Assembly: GCA_036257565.1 (NCBI GenBank)
Contig: DATAFH010000021.1
Coordinates: 1 to 64,000, forward strand
Length of the DNA stretch: 64,000 nt
Source of the DNA: DASSUW01 sp036257565
Lineage (GTDB): Bacteria; Actinomycetota; Thermoleophilia; Solirubrobacterales; Solirubrobacteraceae
Direction of reading: 5' to 3'
In this document: piece by piece, positions 56,520 through 64,000 of the stretch
How the letters are laid out: every line of letters starts with the position of its first letter
Numbering within the stretch: the stretch's first letter is position 1
Notes under the pieces: generated by a model
Seen by the model: the letters and a program-made list of their open reading frames with translations, nothing else
What the model was told of the DNA's origin: nothing
Databases searched by the model: none
Program-made: the position numbers and the translations under genes

Positions 56520-57081
56520 AGACGTCGAGCGGATCGCGGCGCGGCGTGATGCTGACGTCGGCTTCGAGTCCCGTGCGCGCGACGAGGCCCTCCTGCAGCC
56601 GGCCCGCGGCCGCGTCGGCGAGCGCGAAGGGGCGCCCCGCGGTGGCCTCGACGGCGGCGCGCACGGCTTGCGGCGTGACCTCGAGCCGGAGGTCGAGCCG
56701 ACCCAGCGTCTCGGACGTGAAGCTGAGCGCGACGGTGGCGCGCTCCTCGCCGCCGGCGTTGGTGGTCTTCGGCGGGTCCTCGACCACGACGCGGACGCCT
56801 CGCGGGTCGGCCGGCGGCGGGGTTGCGACGGGCACCGCCTGGTCGAGCTGGAGCGTCACCCGCTCGGGCGTAACTTCGCTGACATTCAGGCGCAGGGTCT
56901 CGCCCTTGGCGCCCACGTCGGGCGGCAGCTGGGCGGCCAGCGGGATGCCGGCGATCACGAGCACGCCGTGCGCCTCGCTGCGGGACAGCACCCGCGCGAC
57001 CACCGAGGTCCCCGGCCGCAGCACGAGGTCGGGCAGCTGGGCGCGCAGCAGCTGCGTCTGGACGGCGACGACCGGCTCCAC
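56512..57081 (-). CDS. FliK-like protein paired with the FlhB-C homologue (YlqG-like)
   Basis: A 189-residue protein with an OB- or beta-rich N-terminal part (LVLRPGTSVVARVLSRSEAHGVLVIAG) and a C-terminal region like the FliK Flg_hook domain (VALSFTSETLGRLDLRLEVTPQAVRAAVEA). The pairing with an FlhB-tail protein matches the ylqG-ylqH arrangement of Bacillus. A second hook-length or export-switch function is possible. It is divergent from the flgF-like gene, 40 bp apart. Confidence 0.75.
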   Translation of the reverse strand: MEPVVAVQTQLLRAQLPDLVLRPGTSVVARVLSRSEAHGVLVIAGIPLAAQLPPDVGAKGETLRLNVSEVTPERVTLQLDQAVPVATPPPADPRGVRVVVEDPPKTTNAGGEERATVALSFTSETLGRLDLRLEVTPQAVRAAVEATAGRPFALADAAAGRLQEGLVARTGLEADVSITPRRDPLDVYA

Positions 57082-57121
57082 GCCTACAGGATGCCCGGCG
57101 AGGGCCGATGACCTGATTCAG

Positions 57122-57811
57122 ATGGACCGCGGTCTCTACATCGCCGCCTCCGGGATGCTCGCCGAGCAGATCCGCCAGGAGCAGATCGCCAACGACCTCG
57201 CCAACGCGTCGACGGCCGGCTACAAGGCCGACCGCACGGCGCAGAGCACGTTCGGCGATCTCCTGCTCGCCAACTCCGGCTCGGGCGCCGTCGTGGGCCG
57301 CCAGAGCACGGCCGTGCAGGTTGCCGCGATCGAGACCGACTTCACGCCGGCCGCGGCGCGCGACACCGGCGAGCCGCTCGACTTCGCGGTCACCGGCGAG
57401 GGCTTCTTCGCCGTGCAGACGCCGCAGGGCGTGCGCTACACCCGCAACGGCCAGTTCGCGCTCGACAGCCAGGGCCGGCTCGTGACCGCCCGCGGCGATC
57501 TCGTGCTCGGCCGCGGCGGCGCGCCGATCGCGTCCCGCGACGGCAAGGTCGACGCCCGCCTGATCGGCGTCGTGAACCTCACGAACCCGCGCAAGGAGGG
57601 CGACTCGCTCGTCTCCGGCACTCCCGCCGGCGCCGCCACCGGCCAGGTCCGCGCGGGCGCGCTCGAGGCGTCGGGCGCCGACGCCGCGCGAGCGATGGTC
57701 GACATGATCGCCTCCATGCGGGCCTTCGAGGCCGGCCAGAAGGTCATCCAGGCGATCGACGACACCCTCGGCCGCGCGGCCACGCAGGTCGGCGCGGTCT
57801 CCGGCTCGTAG
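57122..57811 (+). CDS. flagellar rod/hook-basal-body protein, FlgF-like
   Basis: A 229-residue protein: MDRGLYIAASGMLAEQIRQEQIANDLANASTAGYKADR, then PLDFAVTGEGFFAVQTPQGVRYTRNGQFALDSQGRLV, and C-terminal GADAARAMVDMIASMRAFEAGQKVIQ. Order (before flgG) and the MDRGLY start suit FlgF. It builds the rod. It begins the plus-strand half of the cluster. Confidence 0.9.
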   Translation: MDRGLYIAASGMLAEQIRQEQIANDLANASTAGYKADRTAQSTFGDLLLANSGSGAVVGRQSTAVQVAAIETDFTPAAARDTGEPLDFAVTGEGFFAVQTPQGVRYTRNGQFALDSQGRLVTARGDLVLGRGGAPIASRDGKVDARLIGVVNLTNPRKEGDSLVSGTPAGAATGQVRAGALEASGADAARAMVDMIASMRAFEAGQKVIQAIDDTLGRAATQVGAVSGS

Positions 57812-57838
57812 CGCTCTCCGCGCGCGAACGTCAACGGC

Positions 57839-57863
57839 TCAAGTTCCACAGCCGAACGCCGAA
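57839..57863 (+). promoter_or_regulatory. flgG: sigma-28-type promoter of flgG
   Basis: TCAAGTT, 12 nt, GCCGAA, 11 nt before the flgG ATG. CGAACGTCAACGGC, the end motif of the repeat elements at 18.2 and 45.9 kb, lies directly in front of the -35 box (57825-57838). Confidence 0.7.
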
Positions 57864-57874
57864 GACCCGAAGGC

Positions 57875-58612
57875 ATGCTTCAGGGGTTGAACTCGGCAGC
57901 CGCCGGCATGGCGGCGCAGCAGCAGCGGATGGACGCCGTCGCCAATGACCTGGCGAACGCGAACACGACGGGGTACAAGCACCAGCGCGTCGGGTTCCGG
58001 GATCTCGTCTACGACCAGGTCGGACGCTCGTCGGCCCAGGGGGTCCGGACGGGCTCGGGCTCGGCGGCGGTCGATGCCGGGCGCTCGTTCGCCCAGGGCG
58101 TGCTTCAGCGCACGCAGCGGCCGCTCGACGTCGCGATCCAGGGCGAGGGGTTCCTTCGCGTCCGCCTCGCGGACGGCCGTGAGGCGCTGACGCGCGACGG
58201 CGGCCTGCAGATCGACGGCGCCGGGCGCCTCGTCACCTCGGCCGGCTCGCTCCTGCAGCCGCAGATCACCGTGCCCGACGGCGTCCCCGAGGACGCGATC
58301 TCGATCGGGCCTGACGGCACCGTGCTGATCGACGGTCGCAACGCCGGCCGCCTCGACCTCGTCACCGTGCGCTCGGTCCAGGGCCTGATCTCCGTAGGCG
58401 ACAACGCGTTCACCACCTCCCCGGCCTCCGGCCCCGAGACCGCCGCCCCGCAGACCACCGTCCTCTCGCAGGGCGCGCTCGAGAGCTCGAACAGCGACAT
58501 GGCCGAGTCCATGGTCGCGATGATCGAGGCCCAGCGCGCGTTCCAGCTCGCCTCGAAGGCGATCACGATGGCCGACGAGATGATGGGCATCGCGAACGGC
58601 GTGAAGAGATGA
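57875..58612 (+). CDS. flgG: distal rod protein FlgG
   Basis: A 245-residue rod protein: MLQGLNSAAAGMAAQQQRMDAVANDLANANTTGYKHQRVGF, RPLDVAIQGEGFLRV, LLQPQITVPDGVPEDAISIGPDG and C-terminal SSNSDMAESMVAMIEAQRAFQLASKAI. These are classic FlgG features, with a length just under the usual 260. A 63-nt gap follows before the flgJ-like gene. Confidence 0.94.
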   Translation: MLQGLNSAAAGMAAQQQRMDAVANDLANANTTGYKHQRVGFRDLVYDQVGRSSAQGVRTGSGSAAVDAGRSFAQGVLQRTQRPLDVAIQGEGFLRVRLADGREALTRDGGLQIDGAGRLVTSAGSLLQPQITVPDGVPEDAISIGPDGTVLIDGRNAGRLDLVTVRSVQGLISVGDNAFTTSPASGPETAAPQTTVLSQGALESSNSDMAESMVAMIEAQRAFQLASKAITMADEMMGIANGVKR

Positions 58613-58670
58613 GCCGCGCAATGGGTCGATACGAGACGTCGGATTCGTTGGGCGCATGCGGAGCAGTGCG

Positions 58671-58934
58671 ATGATCGAAGGGCTCCCGTCGGTGCCGTCG
58701 TCCGCTCTTCCCGCCTCCGTTCGCGACGCCTCGAAGGCCGACCGCGACGCCTACAAGGCCGCGCTCGGCTTCGAGCAGATCCTGCTCGGCCGGCTCGTCG
58801 GGGAGATCGTGCCGGCCGGCGACAGCCCGTACGCCTCCTCGGTGCAGGACGCCTTCACCGCCGGTCTCGTGAACGGCGGCGGCATCGGCCTCGCCGCCTC
58901 GCTCTATCCCAGCCTGCGCAAGGCGGCCGCATGA
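58671..58934 (+). CDS. flgJ: FlgJ-type rod-binding protein without muramidase domain
   Basis: An 87-residue protein matching the N-terminal (rod-binding) domain of FlgJ: AYKAALGFEQILLGRLVGEIVP and FTAGLVNGGGIGLAASLYPSL. The peptidoglycan hydrolase half is absent; separate transglycosylase (44371) and CHAP (26686) genes may supply it. ATG 58671 is preferred over 58656 because a GGAG site lies 7 nt before it. flgN overlaps by 4 bp. Confidence 0.86.
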   Translation: MIEGLPSVPSSALPASVRDASKADRDAYKAALGFEQILLGRLVGEIVPAGDSPYASSVQDAFTAGLVNGGGIGLAASLYPSLRKAAA

Positions 58935-59434
58935 GCACCGTCATCGAAGCCGAGCTGCTCGTCCACCTCGACGCCCAGATCGCCTCCGCGCGGCGCCTGC
59001 TCGGCCTCGTGCTCGAGCAGGGCAAGGCCGTGCGCGCCCGCGACGTCGAGGCCGTCCTCGCCCGGCTCGCCGACGTGCAGACCGAGATGGGCCTGCGCGG
59101 CGCCCTCGAGCAGGACCGCGCCGCGCTGCTGCAGCGCGCCGGCGTCGCCCTTGGCGTCCCCGCCACCCAGGTCACGCTCGAGCGCCTGTGTGCGCTCGTC
59201 GCGCCCGGCGCTGCCGAGGCCGCCCGCCAGCGCTCGGCCGAGCTGCGCGGGCTGCTGGCCGAGATCGCCCGCGAGCACGGCATCAACCGCGCGCTCATGC
59301 GCCAGGAGCTCGCCTTCCTCGCCCATCTGACGCGCCTCGTGGGCCAGGACACGGAGCCCGGTTACGGGCGCCCCGGCGCCGAGGGCAGCCCCACGCCCCC
59401 GCCCATCCATCGCGCACTGGACCTGCAGGCATGA
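58931..59434 (+). CDS. flgN: flagellar export chaperone FlgN
   Basis: A 167-residue helical protein with the FlgN pattern LLVHLDAQIASARRLLGLVLEQGKAVRARDVEAVLARL and a late helix (INRALMRQELAFLAHLTRLV). It binds FlgK and FlgL before export. It lies directly before flgK, with a 4-bp overlap. Confidence 0.88.
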   Translation: MSTVIEAELLVHLDAQIASARRLLGLVLEQGKAVRARDVEAVLARLADVQTEMGLRGALEQDRAALLQRAGVALGVPATQVTLERLCALVAPGAAEAARQRSAELRGLLAEIAREHGINRALMRQELAFLAHLTRLVGQDTEPGYGRPGAEGSPTPPPIHRALDLQA

Positions 59435-60783
59435 TCTCGTCCTTCTACGGCCTCCAGACCTCGCTGCGCGGGCTGCTCGCCCAGCAGCGGATGCTCGACA
59501 CCACGGGCCACAACATCGCGAACGCCTCGACGAAGGGCTACTCGCGCCAGGAGGCCACGCTCGTCGCCTCGCCGGCCCTGATCGTCCCGGCCGGCAGCCT
59601 CGCGAGCGGCGCCGGCGCGCACATCGGCTCCGGCGTCGACGTCGAGACCTTCCGCCGCGTGCGCAACCAGTTCGTCGACCTCCAGTACCGCAGCCAGAAC
59701 ACGAACCTCGGCGAGTGGGCCGCCCGCGCCAACGCGCTCGACGCCGCCGAGCTCTCCCTCGCCGAGCCGGGCGAGAACGGGATCAACGAGCAGCTCGCGC
59801 GCTTCTGGGACGCGTGGGCCGACGTCGCCAACGCGCCCGTCGACCCCGCCGCCAAGCAGGCGCTCGCCGAGCAGGCCGGCGCGCTCGCCGACGCGTTCGC
59901 GACCGTCCGCGCGCAGATCGCCATGGCCCGCGACCAGGGCATGGCCGAGTACGCGACGCTGTCCGGCCCTACCGGCGAGGTCGCGCTCGCGGCCCAGGAC
60001 CTGGCCGGCCTCAACGACCAGATCAAGCGCTACATCACGGCCGGCGACATTCCCAACGACCTGCTCGACCGCCGCGACCTGCTGATCGACCAGCTGTCGC
60101 GATTCGGCCAGGTCTCGGTCACCGAGCAGGCCGACGGCACGGTCGACGTCGCCTTCGTCGACACGGCGGCGGCCGCCACCACGTACCCGATCGTGACCGG
60201 CACGACCGCGACCTGGGCCGGTCCGCCGGCCGGTGACGCGTGGTCGCCCGGCGGCCGGCTCGGCGGGCTGCTCGAGGCCTCGCGCAGCGGCGGCACGCTC
60301 GACGGCTACCTGGCCGACGTGGACGCCGTCGCGACCTCGCTCGCCACGCTCGTCAACGGCGCCTACGGCGCCACGTTCTTCGAGACCGGTCCCGGCCCCG
60401 CGGGCGCCACCCTGCGAGTGGAGGCGGGCATCGCCGCCGATCCCCGGGCGATCGACCCAGGCAGCGGCAACGCCGGCTCCAACGACCGCGCGCTCGCGGT
60501 CGGCGCGCTGCGCGACCACGCGAGCATCGACCGCGCCTACCAGGCCTTCGTGGCCAAGGTCGGCGCGCAGGTGCGCGACGCCCGGCGCCAGGAGGCCAAC
60601 GCCCAGGTGCTGACCGACGCGGTCGAGAACCGCCGCCAGAGCGTCTCCGGCGTCTCGCTCGACGAGGAGATGGCCAACATGGTCCGCTTCCAGCGCTCCT
60701 ACCAGGCCTCGGCGCGTGCCATGAGCACGATGGACGAGATGCTCGACGTGCTCATCAACCGCACGGGACGCGTCGGGCTATGA
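59431..60783 (+). CDS. flgK: hook-filament junction protein FlgK (HAP1)
   Basis: A 450-residue protein: SFYGLQTSLRGLLAQQRMLDTTGHNIANASTKGYSRQEA, the FlgK-type DLQYRSQNTNLGEW region, and C-terminal SGVSLDEEMANMVRFQRSYQASARAMSTMDEMLDVLINRTGRVG. It joins hook and filament. ATG 59431 overlaps the flgN stop; flgL overlaps its end by 4 bp. Confidence 0.96.
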   Translation: MISSFYGLQTSLRGLLAQQRMLDTTGHNIANASTKGYSRQEATLVASPALIVPAGSLASGAGAHIGSGVDVETFRRVRNQFVDLQYRSQNTNLGEWAARANALDAAELSLAEPGENGINEQLARFWDAWADVANAPVDPAAKQALAEQAGALADAFATVRAQIAMARDQGMAEYATLSGPTGEVALAAQDLAGLNDQIKRYITAGDIPNDLLDRRDLLIDQLSRFGQVSVTEQADGTVDVAFVDTAAAATTYPIVTGTTATWAGPPAGDAWSPGGRLGGLLEASRSGGTLDGYLADVDAVATSLATLVNGAYGATFFETGPGPAGATLRVEAGIAADPRAIDPGSGNAGSNDRALAVGALRDHASIDRAYQAFVAKVGAQVRDARRQEANAQVLTDAVENRRQSVSGVSLDEEMANMVRFQRSYQASARAMSTMDEMLDVLINRTGRVGL

Positions 60784-61703
60784 GCATGCGCATCACCAAC
60801 GCGATGGTCACGCGCAACGTGCTCGCGAGCCTCAACGAGGTCTCCGACAAGCTCACGCGCGCGCAGCAGAAGGCTGCGTCCGGCAAGGAGATCTCACGGC
60901 CCTCCGACGACCCGTTCAACGCCGCGCGCGCCATGGCGCTGCGCCAGGGCATGAGCGCCACGCAGCAGTACAAGCGCAACATCGAGGACGCCACGGGCTG
61001 GACCGAGGCGACCGAGCAGGCGCTCGCCCAGATCACCGAGGTGGCCCAGCGCGCCCGCGACCTGCTCGTCCAGGGCGGGACCGACGCGGCCGACCCGACG
61101 TCACGCGAGGCGATCGCCGCCGAGCTCGAGCAGATCATCGAGTCGGTCAAGGAGACGGCGAGCGCGACGTACCGCGGCGCGTACCTGTTCTCCGGCACCG
61201 ACGTCAACGACCGCCCGTACCTGCCAGGGGCCGACGACAGCTACCGCGGCGACCAGGCCGGGGCCAACCCGGCGATCCCCGGCGTGATCCGCGAGATCGG
61301 GCCCGGCGTGACGATGACGATCAACACCGTCGGCTCAGACGTACTGGGCCGCGGTCAGGGGGCCGCCGACGGCAAGCTCCTGCACGTCCTCCGCGACGCC
61401 GTCGACGATCTCCGCAGCGGCGACGGCGCGGCGATCCGCACCGACCTCGGCCGGCTCGACGGCGAGCTCGAGGCGCTGCTCGAGGTGCGGGCCGCCAACG
61501 GCGCCCGGGCCAACCGGCTCGACGCCGCGCTGACCCGCCTCGACGAGGTCGAGGAGTCGCATCTGCGGCAGCTCACGAACACCGAGAGCGCCGACATCGC
61601 CAAGGTCCTGATCGAGCTCAACTCCCAGACCGCCGCCTACCAGTCCGCCCTGCGGGCGGGCGCCAGCATCGTCCAGTCCTCCCTCATGGACTTCCTGCGC
61701 TGA
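60780..61703 (+). CDS. flgL: hook-filament junction protein FlgL (HAP3)
   Basis: A 307-residue protein: MRITNAMVTRNVLASLNEVSDKLTRAQQKAASGKEISRPSDDP and C-terminal SADIAKVLIELNSQTAAYQSALRAGASIVQSSLMDFLR, the flagellin-like helices of FlgL. The central domain contains the YLFSGTDVNDRPY motif. It completes the junction. fliW follows after 50 nt with an AAGGAG site. Confidence 0.95.
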   Translation: MSMRITNAMVTRNVLASLNEVSDKLTRAQQKAASGKEISRPSDDPFNAARAMALRQGMSATQQYKRNIEDATGWTEATEQALAQITEVAQRARDLLVQGGTDAADPTSREAIAAELEQIIESVKETASATYRGAYLFSGTDVNDRPYLPGADDSYRGDQAGANPAIPGVIREIGPGVTMTINTVGSDVLGRGQGAADGKLLHVLRDAVDDLRSGDGAAIRTDLGRLDGELEALLEVRAANGARANRLDAALTRLDEVEESHLRQLTNTESADIAKVLIELNSQTAAYQSALRAGASIVQSSLMDFLR

Positions 61704-61753
61704 TCCGGCGCACCTCTCCATCCATCCCCTCGGAACCCAAGGAGCCACCAACC

Positions 61754-62191
61754 ATGCCCCCCGTGATCGTCGAGAGCTCGCGCTTCGGCACGCTCGAGAT
61801 CGAGGAGTCAGCGGTCATCGAGTTCCCCACGGGCCTGATCGGTCTCGGCAGCACCCGCTGGGCGCTCGTCGGCGACAGCACCGACGGGCCTTTCCAATGG
61901 TTGCACTCGCTCGAGGACGGCACGCTCGCCCTCCCCGTGACCAACCCGTGGGCGTTCTTCCCCGACTACGCGGTCGAGTTGTCTGACGCCGACACGGCCA
62001 AGCTGGGCGCCGACGAGGCCACGGTTCTCGTCACCGTCCGCGCCGGCGCCGAGCTGTCGGACTTCAGCGCGAACCTCCGCGCGCCGATCCTGATCGCAGA
62101 AGGACGCGGCCACCAGCTGATCAACGAGGTCGCGGACGCCCCCGTCCGTGCCGCGCTGTTCGGAGAGGTCGCGGAGACGGCGGTCGCGTAG
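61754..62191 (+). CDS. fliW: flagellar assembly factor FliW
   Basis: A 145-residue protein with the FliW pattern FGTLEIEESAVIEFPTGLIGLGSTRWALVGDS, PFQWLHSLEDGTLALPVTNPWAFFPDYAVEL and a late NLRAPILIAEGRGHQLI. FliW binds either flagellin or CsrA; when flagellin is secreted, FliW frees it from CsrA repression. It is followed 45 nt later by csrA, the conserved pair. Confidence 0.95.
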   Translation: MPPVIVESSRFGTLEIEESAVIEFPTGLIGLGSTRWALVGDSTDGPFQWLHSLEDGTLALPVTNPWAFFPDYAVELSDADTAKLGADEATVLVTVRAGAELSDFSANLRAPILIAEGRGHQLINEVADAPVRAALFGEVAETAVA

Positions 62192-62236
62192 GTCGCCGTC
62201 CCCCACCCCACACGAAGCTTCCAAGGAGGAATCTTC

Positions 62237-62461
62237 ATGCTCATCATCACCCGCCGCCCCGGCGAGAAGATCATGCTCGGCGACGACATCGTCGTCCACG
62301 TGATGGAGATCGTCGGCAACTCCGTCCGCGTGGGCGTCGAGGCGCCGCGCTCGATTCCGGTCTACCGCGAGGAGATCTGGAACGCCGTGCGGGACGAGAA
62401 CCGCGCCGCGGCCGACGCGGCACCCCGCGCGCTGCCGCAGCCGAGCGAGCAGGACGCCTAG
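62237..62461 (+). CDS. csrA: RNA-binding translational regulator CsrA
   Basis: A 74-residue protein: MLIITRRPGEKIMLGDDIVVHV, NSVRVGVEAPRSIPVYREEIW, which hold the RNA-binding beta-1 and beta-5 strands. An AAGGAGG site precedes the ATG. The expected target is the flagellin leader hairpin at 30182-30201. The C-terminal tail is Ala-rich and slightly longer than in enterics, as in FliW-regulated CsrA proteins. Confidence 0.96.
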   Translation: MLIITRRPGEKIMLGDDIVVHVMEIVGNSVRVGVEAPRSIPVYREEIWNAVRDENRAAADAAPRALPQPSEQDA

Positions 62462-62489
62462 GACGTGCGGGGGCGGGTACCGTCCCCGT

Positions 62490-63137
62490 ATGCGCAAGCT
62501 TCTGCTCCTCGGCGCCGTCGCGCTCGGCGCCGCCGCCTTCCTCAAGCGCGACAAGGTGACCGCGCTGCTGCCCTCGCGCAGCGAGTCCCCGAGCTACACC
62601 CCGCCCGAGCCCGGCCCGTCGAACTACGACGCGCCCGGGCCCGTGGCCAACACCGCCACGCCGGTGCCGGCGCCCGAGCCGCACCAGCCGCCGACCGTCG
62701 ACGAGGCCGCCGAGGAGGCGGCCGCCGCGGCCGAGGCGGCCAACATCGGCGGCGTGGTCAGCGACTACGCCGGCCCGGCTGACCTGCCCGCCACGGACGC
62801 CGAGCGCCCGCTCGCCGAGGCCGGCCAGGGCGAGGCTGAGGGCCAAGAGCAGGCCGAGCACGACCTCGAGGAGGCCGCGAGGCCGACCGCGCCCGGTATG
62901 TCCCCGAGCCAGCACGCGATCGAGGACGCGATCGAGGAGGCCGGCAACCCACGGGCGGGCGAACAGCTCGAGGAGCAGCCGACCGAGCCGACGGGCTGGG
63001 CGCCGCCGACCAGCGGCGAGCCGGCGACGTCCGAGCAGCCGGCGGCCTCCGAGGAGCCCAAGGAGCACGAGGAGGGCGATCAGAAGCTCGAGCCGATCGA
63101 CTGGCGCACCTGGTCCGGCCGCTCGGTCGACCAGTAG
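62490..63137 (+). CDS. acidic low-complexity hypothetical protein
   Basis: A 215-residue protein. A hydrophobic N-terminus (LLLLGAVALGAAAFL) with a Lys-Arg-Asp-Lys border is followed by an acidic, Pro/Glu/Ala-rich chain (EEAAEEAAAAAEAANIGG, EHDLEEAARPTAPGMSPSQ), likely disordered. It could be anchored in the membrane. No family is recognised. It follows csrA by 28 nt, but a functional link is not shown. Confidence 0.65.
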   Translation: MRKLLLLGAVALGAAAFLKRDKVTALLPSRSESPSYTPPEPGPSNYDAPGPVANTATPVPAPEPHQPPTVDEAAEEAAAAAEAANIGGVVSDYAGPADLPATDAERPLAEAGQGEAEGQEQAEHDLEEAARPTAPGMSPSQHAIEDAIEEAGNPRAGEQLEEQPTEPTGWAPPTSGEPATSEQPAASEEPKEHEEGDQKLEPIDWRTWSGRSVDQ

Positions 63138-63179
63138 CAGGGGGTGCCCAACGGGACACCGCTCGACACGGAATGGCCT

Positions 63180-63198
63180 GTTGGGCGGGGCCCCCAAC
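63180..63198. terminator. putative hairpin terminator
   Basis: GTTGGG (63180-63185) pairs with CCCAAC (63193-63198) around a G/C-rich loop, between two convergent genes. A second CCCAAC at 63148-63153 could compete for pairing. The stem is short, so this is tentative. Confidence 0.4.
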
Positions 63199-63203
63199 CA
63201 GTC

Positions 63204-63986
63204 TCAGGCGGCGGCCTCCCACAGGTCGCCGCCGACCGCCGGCCGCGGCCGGACGCGCCACTCGAGGGCGAGGTCCCAGAGGGCCGCGGCAGCCCGCGGC
63301 GCCGGTAGGTCGCACGCCGCGGCGACCTCCGGAGTGGCCAGGCGGCCGAAGCGCCGCAGCGCGTCCTCGACGCCGGGCCGCTCGTCCAGCGGCTCGGCCC
63401 CCGCGGCGATCGCCGCCTCACGCACGCGCTGGTAGGGACCGTACCCGGCCACCGGCGCGCCGCCGTCGCCGAACGCGAAGGCCGGCGTCGTGATGCCGCA
63501 GCCGCGCTCGAGGTCCGCCCCGAAGCGCTCGACGATCGCGTTCGAGGCGAGGTCCACCTGCAGGCGGTCGAGGTCCAGGCCGCTGGTCTCCCGCGCCGCA
63601 TCGAGGAGCGCGGCGGCGTTGTCCATCCGCCGGCCCTCGACGAAGATCGCCTCACGCAGCCGTCGCAGGTACGGCGCAGGATCGCCCTGCTCGGCGACGG
63701 CGTGGACCGCCAGGCCAGCGGGATGCGTCGAGCGCGGTGGGTCGCGCAGGAACACGCGGGCATCCGCCGGCATGCCGCTCTCCGCCGTCGCGTCGAGGGT
63801 CGCGAGCGCCAACGCGCCCGCATCCGGTGCCTCGATGGTGCGCCGCAGCCCGACGATCACGAAGGTGATCGCCATCCGATCGCCGAACTCGACCTGGAGG
63901 CGGCGGAGCTGCGGTTCGGCCGCCCAGGACCAAGGGCAGTACGGATCGGTGAAGACGGTGATCGGGATCGGCCGCACATCGGCCAC
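63204..63986 (-). CDS. DsbA-family (FrnE/SpxH-like) thiol oxidoreductase
   Basis: A 260-residue thioredoxin-fold protein with no signal peptide. The active-site segment is FTDPYCPWSWAAEPQLRRL, a CPWS motif with a single Cys at this site, as in FrnE/SpxH-type cytoplasmic DsbA-like proteins. Helical-insert features follow, and the cis-Pro segment reads GITTPAFAFGDGG. It could be a polyketide-oxidoreductase-like or ClpXP-adaptor-like protein; the role is unknown. The gene is complete just before the right edge. Confidence 0.88.
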   Translation of the reverse strand: MADVRPIPITVFTDPYCPWSWAAEPQLRRLQVEFGDRMAITFVIVGLRRTIEAPDAGALALATLDATAESGMPADARVFLRDPPRSTHPAGLAVHAVAEQGDPAPYLRRLREAIFVEGRRMDNAAALLDAARETSGLDLDRLQVDLASNAIVERFGADLERGCGITTPAFAFGDGGAPVAGYGPYQRVREAAIAAGAEPLDERPGVEDALRRFGRLATPEVAAACDLPAPRAAAALWDLALEWRVRPRPAVGGDLWEAAA

Positions 63987-64000
63987 AATAGGACCGAGGA

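Noticed and set aside
57085..57109. A sigma-28 promoter before the flgF-like gene based on GCCGATGA
   Set aside because: The -10-like box is good, but no TCAAG or TAAAG box lies at the required distance.

Overview
The window is about 70% G+C and reads as chromosome of an actinobacterium, most likely of the Solirubrobacterales/Thermoleophilia type. This placement is an inference from three things: base composition, a secreted HtaA-like protein, and a flagellar locus without P- and L-ring genes (no flgA, flgH or flgI), as in single-membrane bacteria. No rRNA, tRNA or CRISPR was seen.

Positions 1-22.9 kb are a mixed housekeeping and envelope region. It holds a universal stress protein, secreted proteins, a lytic transglycosylase fused to a peptidase-like domain, an SDR, an alpha/beta hydrolase, a CsoR-type repressor divergent from a DUF3105 gene with a clear palindromic operator between them, and glycosyltransferases. 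A polysaccharide block follows (FlgD-Ig-like protein, LytR_C protein, long 4,6-dehydratase, DUF354 protein). Then come a DedA-UppP pair, purM, trmO and an ABC exporter. Several genes here are broken: a VOC protein, a secreted protein and a two-helix channel, plus an alpha/beta hydrolase at 52.2 kb.

Positions 22.9-29.1 kb form a sugar-modification island beside flagellin. The plus-strand arm is a DegT aminotransferase, a methyltransferase-glycosyltransferase fusion and a formyltransferase. The minus-strand arm is GT2, GT4 and a CHAP amidase. Both arms begin with the same promoter motif (TCAAG/TAAAG, 12-13 nt, GCCGAY) that precedes flagellin and other flagellar operons. I read this as a sigma-28-controlled flagellin glycosylation island, the most interesting system in the window.

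Positions 29.3-62.5 kb are a nearly complete flagellar cluster. In gene order it runs fliC, small ORFs, PilZ, flhF, flhA, flhB, fliR, fliQ, fliP, fliO, [yihY], fliN, fliL, motB, motA, flbD, flgE, flgD, fliK, a lytic transglycosylase, fliJ, [repeat element, yciH], fliI, fliH, fliG, fliF, fliE, flgC, flgB, [pseudogene], fliT-like, fliS, fliD, flaG, the fliA-type sigma factor, an flhB-C-like gene and a fliK-like gene, all on the minus strand. Diverging on the plus strand are flgF-like, flgG, flgJ, flgN, flgK, flgL, fliW and csrA. fliM, flgM, flhG and chemotaxis genes are not in the window. FliW, CsrA and a hairpin that puts the flagellin Shine-Dalgarno in its hexaloop form a recognisable FliW-CsrA-flagellin control circuit.

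Positions 62.5-64 kb hold an acidic hypothetical protein and a DsbA-family oxidoreductase.
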